Assembly (NCBI GenBank): GCA_026874595.1
Contig: CM049310.1
Coordinates: 77,803,056-77,867,055, forward strand
Length of the DNA stretch: 64,000 nt
Direction: 5' to 3'
Origin: Sipunculus nudus
Lineage: Eukaryota; Annelida; Sipuncula; Golfingiida; Sipunculidae
The position numbers were made by a program, and so were the translations under genes. Numbering within the stretch: position 1 is the first letter of the stretch; every line of letters begins with the position of its first letter. The notes under the pieces are model-generated. The model was given only the letters and a program-made list of their open reading frames with translations, was not told where the DNA came from and made no database searches. Shown here in pieces: positions 35,001-47,000 of this stretch.

Positions 35001-38000
35001 AGATATAGGGCCCCAAAGTACCCCCCAGAGTAGTCAAAAATTTCATACAAAAACTTCAATATCTCAATAACTACATCACTGATGGTCATGATTTTTGGCA
35101 TATTTATTTATCAAGAGGTGTTTCATCAGTTCTTGCAGACTGGTGGCACAACCTGTATTTGTTCGGGTTTTTTTTTTTGATTTTTTCCTCTTTTTTTGAG
35201 ACCTTTAAGGATGCTGTCATCTGTTGGCGTGGCACAAATCGTAACAACTGGACCTAGAATCTTCATTCTCGAAACACTGAGAGACCTATGAAAAGTCTCC
35301 ATGGAAACCAGAAATTAGGTCTTTGTTACCCAACCCTAGAGCTATGGGGCCCCAAAGTACCCCCAAGAGTAGTAAAAAATTTCATACAAAATCTTCAATA
35401 TCTCAATAACTACAACACTGATGGTCATGATTTTCGGCATACATATGGATCATGGGCTGTTCCATCAGTTTCTGCAGACTGGGTGCGCCACCTCTATTTT
35501 TTTCAAATTTTTATGAATTTTTTTTCTCTTTTTTTGAGACCTTTAAAGATGTGGTTATCTGTCAACAGGGTACAAATTGCAACAACTTGACCTAGAAACT
35601 TCATTCTTGTCATACAAGGAGGCCCATGAAGAGTGCCTGTGGAAACTTGAAATTAGGTCTCTGTTACCCATATCCTTCAAGCTATAGGACTCTGAAGTAT
35701 CCCTCAGAATAATGGACAATTTGATACAAAAGCTGAAGTATCTGAACAACTAATGCAGAGATCACCATGATTCTTTGCATGGATATTGACCATTAAGTGT
35801 TTTTATTAGTTTCTGCAGACTGGTGGAGCCACCTGTATTTTTGTATCCTCCAAAACGAAGTTTTGCAGATACTATGTTTTTGACCGGGTTCCTCCGCCGC
35901 CGCCACGTTTGTTTTCAGAGAGCTCCTCTGAGAAAAATGGACCGATTTTTCCGAAACTTACACTAATTATCTAGTCACATGTGAACTAGTGCCTAACCAA
36001 TTTGTGTTGACCTCTGACCTTTCCCCTCTATCCAGCGTCCATTTGTGCGTCTGATCCACACATAAACCCTCATATCTCGGGAACCATTTGACCAATCAGG
36101 AAATAAAATTTATACAAATGTAGCCCTTGGATTGCTTTATAACATACACAAAAATGGTGGCGCCACCTGTAACCATGTTTGCACAGTGTCCGTCTGTTCA
36201 TCTGCCTTGGGTTAAAATCACTCATTTCTCTGCAGTGAATTGACTAATTCACCTGAAATTCGGCATGCATATACATCCAGGATAGCTTTCTTGATTTTAT
36301 GACAGATGGCGCCACCTACATTCACTTTCACGCTGATCACATCCAAGCTCATATCTCAGGAACCGTTTGACCGATTGGGCCAAAATTTTGCATGTGTATA
36401 GATATCACATAGCTCTTTATCATACGCAAAACTGGTGGCGCCACCTGCAACCATTTTTGCACAGCGTCTGCCTGTTTTCTGCTGTGGGATAATGTCACTC
36501 ATATCTCGGCAGTGGTTTGACATATCTGCCTAAAATTTTGCAGTTTTATACATCCTGGATAGCTTTCTTGATTTAATGACAGGTGGCGCCACCTACATTC
36601 TAGTTTATGCTGCAGACATCCGAGCTCATATCTCGGGAACGTTTGAACGATTGGGCCAAAATTTTCCATGTGTATAGATCTCACATAGGTCTTTATCATA
36701 CACAAAACTAGAGGGGACACCTGCAACCATTTTTGCACAGCGTCTGTCTGTTTGTCTGCCGTCGGCTAAAATCACTCATATACATGTAGTGGTTTGACTT
36801 TTCTGCATAAAATTTTGCATATATATACAACTTGGACAGCTTTCTGGATTTGTGGTAGGTGGCACAACCTACATACACATTTAGGCTGCAGACATCCATG
36901 CTAATTTGCAACATACCTTACTCTATTTCCCCTTGCCACTCAATCCATGCCTCACTTCAACCGTTCCACTCTGATTTTGGCGGATACACGTAGTCACTTG
37001 TCGGCTACCCGTATTCTAGTTTTTAAAGTTTACACATTTTTTCTCTATTTTTGAGATATGTAAATACAGACTAAATCTTGGCTTGTTGGTTAATCTGTTT
37101 GATGCTTCAGTTGAATGGGTATATACTACCATTCTGATGATAAAATTTCCTTTAGCGAATCTCTTCCCAGTCAGCTGAGCGTCATGACCCATGGGTCACT
37201 TGTTCTTCTGTAGAGGGAGCTTGGATGGGTGAGTGCTACATCTCTTGAGGAAGCTACTGATAAGGCAGTTGAAAGATTTGGTATGGACAGGAGTCTCATC
37301 ACATTAGAACAAGGTATTTAGTACATAAAAGTCTCGCACAAAAATTTTAAGATCTTCACACCAACAACATAACCACTGATATCACTGATTTAAAAGGGGA
37401 CATTCTTAGGATTCCAAAGATGTATATATCATTTGGCCTAGTGAGTAATGTAGAATTTAAACCCAAATTCAACAAGGTCTGATTGACGATACTAAGATCT
37501 TAATGACATATGAGCTTGGACATACTGTGGCAATGACTGCTAATTATAAAGGGTCATAAATCTTGTCCTGTATTCAAATAATACATTTACTGCTATTATA
37601 TAATTACTACAGTATTAACATTCATGTAGGCAGTAAACTTTTATTTTTCAGATGAAGATGTCCTGGACACTTGGTTTTCCTCAGCTCTTTTTCCACTCTC
37701 CATATTTGGTTGGCCAGAACAGGTTTGTGTATTTGGTTGTCTAAGATAAGATCTGTTGTCTTTTTGTGTGCTGGATTGACTCTAAGTTACCTACTTTTGA
37801 AATAATTATATTTTTAAAACTATTTATTTTGGTATTTATTGCAAAAAGAAGATAGTTAAGATGTTAAAAATGATACAGTGTTGTTGGAAATTTATATTGT
37901 AAATTTCTATAAGACCAGTTGTCATGCTTCCTGTAATAAACATATCATCTAAATTAGTCATATTGCAAAATTTTTTGTGTATCACTGTATTTGTAAGCAC

Positions 38001-41000
38001 AAATGCAAGAGGAACATGATGCAAAAGCATAATGTGCATGTTTGCTTATGTTTACTAGTGAGCCACAAAAATTCACATGGTCATTTTTGTGTTTAAAAAA
38101 AAAGAAATATTTAAAATTATTTTTTCCAAAGATTGTGTAGAACTTATGAACTGTCTGTAAAAGTTATTTTGATTTGCGCAGACAGAGGACCTCCAGCGAT
38201 TCTACCCAACAAACCTGTTGGAGACAGCCAGTGACATTATGTTCTTCTGGGTGGCACGCATGGTCATGGTCGGTCATAAGCTTACGGGGCAGCTACCATT
38301 TAAACAGGTAAGCTATGTACTTACAGTTGGATAGCAGCTGTGTTGTAAGTTGTCATTATTGCATCTAACATCAAAGCACATAGTTTTACACATTTCAGTG
38401 AAAATGAGACTTGTTGCTCATTGTAAATTATTGGTTTGCTAAGCTTGAGTGAATAGAAGTGACGATTATGAAAAATTTCAATCCAAGGGTTGTATGTATG
38501 GAAGCGGTATATGTGGAAGGACAATCCTTCATTAGAAAAATAAACCATCCCATTATTCATTAATATGAATTTTACATGCCTTCATTATTTAGTAATTTAT
38601 TTTAATACTAGTAGTTTGAATAAAATCCCTTTCTTCAAACTGCATACCTCACATTATAATCCAGTAATAAAATACTGCTTGTCCAGCAATAAGTGGACAT
38701 TGTTACATTCATTATTACAATGAAATCATCCTACAGGTGCAGACATGTTTAAAGGATACTTTGTGTTACAGGTGCTCTTCCATAGTATACTGAGAGATGC
38801 CCATGGCCGAAAGATGAGTAAATCTCTGGGAAACATTGTGGATCCTATGGATGTTATACATGGGATATCATTAGAGGTATGTGTCTTAAATGAAGTCATA
38901 TACAGGATGGTGGTAAGTGTATCATTCTGTCCTTTCCAGCCTAAAGCCATAGACCTAGTTAAGGCAACCAGTGAAATCTTTCTCTATATATTTGTATCTG
39001 CAGTGATTTGCAATTATAGGTCCACTTAGAGGACTATTTAAATAATATTGTTTGGAAGGTAGTGGTGAAATGGCATAGGTGCTAGACTTTGGTTCAAATC
39101 CTGTAGCCTCTCACTTCATTGCTAAGACCCTTAAGCAAGCTCTTGGCCACAGGTGTGCTTATGTCTTCCCAGCATTACAAATGGGTACAGGATTAAGTGC
39201 CGTCTGAGTATGGTGGGCCTTAGTCACATAAATATCATGTGTGGGTTTTTTTAGTGTACCCATGAAGCTACCACCTGTGAGTAAATGATAAAGTCTTCTG
39301 ATTCAGAAGTTTGGAAGAGGCTTGAAACCTGCAACTTTTATCTTTACTATTTGGCTAACATAATGTTTCTCTGGCACCAATACTGTCCATGATTGAGGGA
39401 ATGGTTCAGTTAAACAATGTGACATTGAACCTTTGGTAGGTAGGACAGAAAATAAATTTGACACTTTAATTACAGAATGCTGTTGCACTGAAATCTATAC
39501 ATCTGTATTATTTAGGTTTTACAGTCTTATTGCTGACTTTAAAAATGGATAAGGTTTTAATATTATGTCAATATTTTCTCAGGATTTGCATCAGCAGTTG
39601 GACAGAAGTAACCTTGATAGTGCAGAGATAAAGCAAGCCAAGGCAGCACAGAAGAGGGACTTCCCTCTGGGTATTCCTGAGTGTGGTGCCGATGCACTTA
39701 GATTTACACTGTGTTCATATAATTATAAAGGTAATGTAACCATTGTGATATAGTTCATTTGGTTCTTTTTATCTTCTTAACATTGTCATATCCATACACT
39801 TAATATTGTGTTTTTAGCCAGAGCTAGACTTATTTTAGCTTAATAGAGCAAAGTTCTGGAAAGCTTATACTGTACCCCATACATTAATTAATTCCTAGGT
39901 TTTCAATTGTACCTACTGGACCAACTTCACAACCAATGATGATACTCAAAAGATACTAGCTGGACAGGCCCTTTAGCCTTGAATTTTGTGTTTGTGGTTT
40001 CTCATAATAAAAAGTATAAGTTTCTTCTTACATGCAATCTGTCATCACTTCATAAATTATTGCCCAATACTTTACAACCTCTGTTGTCCTAAGACAACTT
40101 TTGCAGCAATATCATTATATTTTACAAGGTCCACAGTCTCGCATTTTTCTTTGTGGTCAGGTACTCATTGAGAGTCACTTTATGTTGACCAGTCTGAGTT
40201 CTGAATCAGTTGGGTCAAGGACTGAGGATTCAAAGGTTATTGATTATCAAGCTATGGAAACAATAGATTATTTTACAGCTGCTTCTTTAATACATGGCAT
40301 CCAGGGCTGTAAAAAAAGTTTTTCAACAAAATCCATGAATTACAAATGTGTTAGATTTCCTATACTCTGTTCCTTACCCTGTGTCCACCTGTTTTTTTTA
40401 TGGTAATTTTCTTAAAGATTTATATTTTCCATAATTTTCTAATAAACTGAAAATGGAAGTGACGGTCTAATATGGAATTAAGAATTTAAAAATGAGTATG
40501 CATGAGTTAAGCATGAGTAACCATCTTTGATATTGCTGGTTGTTTTTAGAGTGTTTACATGACAGCATCCAATCAACAGCTGTCAACTGAAGCTTTTTTT
40601 GCATGTGACCAGTAACTTCTCTGCCATAAGTGGGGCTGATATGTTGTAAAATGAAGACTGATTTCTCAAATTTCTAAATAATTCTGTTTCCTGAATATTG
40701 AAAAAGTTATATGTTTATCTCCATTGTTGAAAATAAGGCCATTGATCTTCTACCTTACATTCCCATTCCCCCATTTAAAGTGTATCTAATAAAATTGTCA
40801 TAGCAAAAAACAGGTTAACATGAGGGGATGGAACAGACAAAGGTTCTCCAGTAACTGATGGTTAAATGTTTATATTTTCAGCCCTGTACACCAATGTAGA
40901 TGTGTCACACATGAAGAGTAATCGTCATTTCTGTAATAAAATCTGGCAGGCCTTCAAATATGTGACATCCACACTGGGGGAGGACATGCAGCAGCACCAG

Positions 41001-44000
41001 CAGTTCCAGGTAAGAGAAAGCAGAATGTTTAATGGAGAACTATTACTGTAAGGTCATTAGGTCATCTGAATATTCACGAGGATTGTGTAGTGATAGATAA
41101 TCAGTATTGTTTATAAAAATTTGTAGGACATCATCTCAGGCTTGGGTAACACAGTTGCTATCTTTTATTGGCATCAGGAATATTCACAGAATCAATCTGC
41201 ATTTAGGGTCTAATGATTGTTTAACCTGAGCTAAATGAAAGACTTTATAAATTGAGGGTTGAAATCAAGTGTTGATCTTATATGGCCTAATATTAGGAAA
41301 TTGTATCCCTACCAAATTTTCTGTATATTCATTATATCAAGAATAAATTGTGTATCAGAATTATAGCTGTAAAGTTTTGTAAAAAAATGTTAAAGTCCTT
41401 TGTTGATGATATATGGACAGAATTAACAGGAAAACATGATAATAAATTGCCACCAATACCATAATAAACATGTGAACAGAACTGAAGTCATGTGATAAAA
41501 ATAGCCAAGGCTTTGGGCTAAGAATGTATATGGCAGAATATGAAAGAATATGACAGAATCTCCCTGAGCATTGTTGTTAATGTAATTAATTTTTCATTAG
41601 TGTTTTATTTTATCAATTTCAGCTGAACAGTCGTGAATCTGCTACAGACTTGTGGATCCTAAGTCGCCTAGCAACCATGGTTGAGATTTGTGACACTGCA
41701 TTCAAAACATATGATCTCATGAAGGCAACCCAGGCCATCAGAAACTTTATCTGGGCAGAGTTCTGTGATGTGTATCTGGTAGGATATACTTGATGTGGTG
41801 CTGTTTGGTTTCAGTTTACATTCATTTACAGTTACTTTGGTCAGCTTGTTGTTTGGGTTTCAATGCACAATATCAACAATATTTTTTTTTGTGAAAATAA
41901 AACCTTCATAAATAAAACTATTCATTTATATGGTAACCTGATTGGCATCTCATTTGCATTATCTATGCTTGTAAGGCAAAGTTTCAATATCATTAATATT
42001 AACAGATCTTTAATGTTATTGTACATCAAAGATTGATAAAGATCTTTTACATTATCCAGATATAATGAGCAAGAATTTCCCCTTAATTTCTGTTCAATAT
42101 TCCCTGAGACCTTTTAAGTTTGTAAATATTTTTGCAAACATTTAAAATGATTCATACAATAAGGGATATACTCTGTGTAGTTTACTGTATGGTGAGATAG
42201 CAAAAATCAAACCATTGGGGAAACAGTGTGAAAAAATGGAAATTATGAAAATTCAATCTCCCCCAAATATGAAGCTAACCACAGTATAATGTTTATATAC
42301 TGGTATGTCATTAACTTAGAAACTCTACAGGCTCTATAGAACAATGTGTAAAGATGCATTCTGCTTTTGGGGATATTCTACAACAAACGAGTGTTGTTTA
42401 TCAAAGAGTTGTTTTAAGAGATCAGAAAAATACACTTGGTGATATGTATTGAATTTTAGAGATCAGTTAATTAGAATGTGTGCATTTGAAATTTATATTT
42501 TTTAGAATGGGGCCACAAATGTTACAGTCAGTGACTTTGTAAAAATTTATTTGATAAAAATGGGATTTTGTATACTTCTGTAGAACTTACAGTGAGCACT
42601 TCTTAAGAAAATGTATTAGATATATCCTTGGATAAGTTCATATTATGTATTGTATTTCTCCGCATTGTTACAGTTTTTATAAATTGGGTGCATACAGGTA
42701 CTACTGGACATTAAAAATAAATATAATATATACATTAATTTTGAGAAAATTGTTACATGCATAAATCAGTGAACCAAGGTTTAATCACTATGAACAAGTG
42801 GGCCTGTATTTTATACACATGAGGGTATTACAGCTTGATATTTCAAGGTTCTGTTTTTTTTAACAGGAATATAGTAAGAAGGCCATCCAAGATGGGTCTC
42901 CTGAGCACCAGCAGACTGTTAAAACAATCCTACACCAGTGTTTAGATACAAGTTTACGTGCCCTCAGCCCCTTCATGCCTTACCTAACAGAGGAACTGTA
43001 TCAGAGGCTTGTGGATGGCCAGACTACAGCGCCACCTAGTGTCTGTGTAGCAAACTATCCTTCACCACACCAGGTAATGTCAAATAAGTACTAATTTACG
43101 GTAACCTTACAAATGGTTATTTTTAAGGTTATGTAAAGTAATCAGATAATTATATGGTTATCACTATGTTTATGTTTTGAAAAACTGAACATGCCCGGTG
43201 TAGGCTTTTATCCACTTGTGTACAGGAGTAATCAAATGGTTTCAGAATGAATACTGGCAGATACCATAATATTTTAAGGAGACAACACTATATTTATGTA
43301 TGTTTAACATACCTGGGATGTGAATAGGTCTCTTTAATACTGTTTCTTTATTACAGTATCCATGGCAGTCAGCCAAGGCAGATTCAGACATGGAGGTCGT
43401 AATGAGTGTAATAAAACAGTTACTGTCAATCAGAAGGGATCTTGGTTTAACAAAAAGTAAACAAAATGGTAAGTAAAAACCTAACAAAGCAAATGTCACT
43501 GTATATTAAGAACTGACACATCTACAGAAGATATAATCAAATTGTTAAATGGATTTCTTTTATTCACTTTCAGAACATAAAATAATCTAGCAAAAAAAAA
43601 AGATGTTAGGTCTATATAAGATCAATATCTGCTTGTTCTTCCTTAAATTAATTCAGATTATCAGGAATGACAAAAGGAAAAATAGACCATCCAATCTGAT
43701 TTATAAAATATGTGGAGAAAACCATAATGACCAGCATAACAGGCAAGTGCAGTTGTACATGTATAATAATGTATACATGCCCAATTACATATAAGAAAAT
43801 CCTGCAAGTTTTTCAATATTTAAACATATGAATTATAAAGATAAACCTTTAATCTCTAGCTGTCAGATGCAAAAGAGTGCTTCTCCAATACTTAGGTAAT
43901 GATACATTTTGTTCATGCAGTCATTTTATTTCTACAGTTCACATAGAGTCATCTGACAAATCAGAGCTGGACGCATTGTCAGGCCACCATCTGGCCCTCC

Positions 44001-47000
44001 AAGCTCTCTCCAGATCCTCTGATATTCACTATATCTACAATGATCAGGACCAGTTACCACCAAAAGATGGATGGGTTAAAGTAGAAATGGAGTCTGGTAT
44101 GAAGCTACACATTCAGATTAAGGTAATGAAGCAGGTTCTTCCATTTGATTGATTCTTTATTTCCTCCAATAATGAAGAGTGCATAATTACATTATTTCAA
44201 AATACAGAAATGAAATATAACCAAACAGAATTAGAATACAGAAAAAAAACCTACAAGTTTGTGTGCTCTAATCCTGTTTTATATGTTGTATCATATAGTT
44301 GCATCATTGAGGCCAAAGTTCAAATATCTCTCTTAGCATATTAAAATAGCGCTGCATTATAGAAGAACAAAACATTATCAGTTGGTGAAAAAATAAAGGT
44401 ACCTCTTTGCCAAAATGGTGAGCTACAGATATTTTGTCTTCTTCATTGTGTAGGTAGGCCCCTGCTTCAATAGGTAATACATTGATATGAATGACCAAAA
44501 TTCCTCTCTTTGATTATGTGTAAAGTCACAGAATAGCAAAGCATGTGCTATGGGATTCACATACATTGTAATATTCTGCTCTTAGATTTTGCCCCACATT
44601 CTTGCATACCTTCACTCTTATGTGTGATGAGGTATCAGTGAGAACAAAGCCCTTGATAAAATGATATACTTTCCTTCCTTTAATAGGTAATATGAGAAAT
44701 TCTTCATTAAAAGTGTATATAAGCAGTTATCCACTGTGATCTTTTTTCAGTACATAGGGAAGAAACTCTATTGATCAGTATCTGGAAGTGTGCATTGGAA
44801 AGAGAGCATAGGAAAGTATCACCTAAAAGATGGAGTACAAACCTTTTAGGATTAACCTGAGTATCCTTAAATTGATAGGATGTTGATTTATGTGAATAGA
44901 CCAAGTAAAGAAGTATCACTCAGTCAGATATATATGTTGTTTTACCATTATTGGAAATCTTTCCTTGCAGGACTCATTAGATATGACTGAGGTGCAGGCA
45001 ACATTACTGAAACGGCTCAACAAACTCAGGAAAGAACAGATGAAACTGATGAAACAGACATCACATGCTGATGAAACTGCTGCAGGTGTTATTGCTGAAA
45101 AGGTAGATGCTCCTAATGACAGTAATAATCATTGATGCAGGACTTAAGTCCGGACTTGAGTTCACTTTTTGAGACTCTGACTTGGACTTAAGGAGCCTGG
45201 ACTCAGACCTGTACTCAGACTCAGAGGTGAGGACTCTAGAAGACAGGCTGAGTAAATCTGGTGTCCTGTAGACGGATATTTCTGTCACATACTATAAAGT
45301 CATAAAGTCAAGATATGTGAACTACTAAAAGGATATTACAAAAAAAAAACTATTTTTATCAAGCTTTAGCTCTGCAATGGGAGCTTTGTGTTATTAAACA
45401 TTCAAGAAATAAATTTGCCAACTAACATAAAAATATTTTTTAAATATGATAAACTCAAATTTCCATTTAACATTTCTTTTGATGAGGAGTTTTGGATTCA
45501 GTCTAGGACTTTGGTTCCAAATAACTCAGATTAATAATAGGGGGACTCAGTCTGGGACTCAGGTTCCAAATAACTCAGATTAATAATAGGTGGACTCAGT
45601 CTTGGACTCAGGTTCCAAATAACTCAGATTCATAATAGGTGGACTCAGTCTTGGACTCAGGTTCCAAATAACTCAGATTCATAATAGGTGGACTCAGTCT
45701 TGGACTCAGGTTCCAAATAACTCAGATTCATAAAAGGTGGACTCAGTCTTGGTCTCAGGTTCCAAATAACTCAGATTAATAACAGGTGGACTCAGTCTGG
45801 GACTCAGGTTCCAAATAACTCAGATTAATAATAGGTGGACTCACTCATGGACTCAGGTTCCAAATAACTCAGATTAATAATAGGTGGACTCAGTTTTGGA
45901 CTCAGGTTCCAAATAACTCAGATTAATAATAGGTGGACTCAGTCTTGGACTCAGGTTCCAAATAACTCAGATTAATAATAGGTGGTCTCAGTCTTGGACT
46001 CAGGTTCCAAATAACTCAGATTAATAATAGGTGGACTCAGTCTTGGACTCAGGTTCCAAATAACTCAGATTCATAAAAGGTGGACTCAGTCTTGGTCTCA
46101 GGTTCCAAATAACTCAGATTAATAACAGGTGGACTCAGTCTGGGACTCAGGTTCCAAATAACTCAGATTAATAATAGGTGGACTCAGTCTTGGACTCAGG
46201 TTCCAAATAACTCAGATTAATAATAGGTGGACTCAGTCTTGGACTCAGGTTCCAAATAACTCAGATTAATAATAGGTGGACTCAGTCTTGGACTCAGGTT
46301 CCAAATAACTCAGATTTATAATAGGTGGACTCAGTCTTGGACTCAGGTTCCAAATAACTCAGATTAATAATAGGTGGACTCAGTCTTGGACTCAGGTTCC
46401 AAATAACTCAGATTAATAATAGGTGGACTCAGTCTTGGACTCAGGTTCCAAATAACTCAGATTAATAATAGGTGGACTCAGTCTTGGACTCTGGTTCCAA
46501 ATAACTCAGATTAATAATAGGTGGACTCAGTCTTGGACTCTGGTTCCAAATAACTCAGATTAATAAAAGGTGGACTCAGTCTTGGACTCTGGTTCCAAAT
46601 AACTCAGATTAATAATAGGTGGACTCAGTCTTGGACTCAGGTTCCAAATAACTCAGATTAATAATAGGTGGACTCAGTCTTGGACTCAGGTTCCAAATAA
46701 CTCAGATTAATAATAGGTGGACTCAGTCTTGGACTCAGGTTCCAAATAACTCAGATTAATAATAGGTGGACTCAGTCTTGGACTCAGGTTCCAAATAACT
46801 CAGATTAATAATAGGTGGACTCAGTCTTGGACTCAGATGGTGTGGACTCTACTTCATGATAAACCTGATGCCAGGTTTGTCAGTATCTTTGTACTCTGAT
46901 TCAGTAGACCTTGATGGTAATGGAAGTTCTGTTAAGGACCACCTGTTGACTTTGCCCATGCTGGTTATTGAGACAGCTTTTTCAAATACTGTGAAAAATG

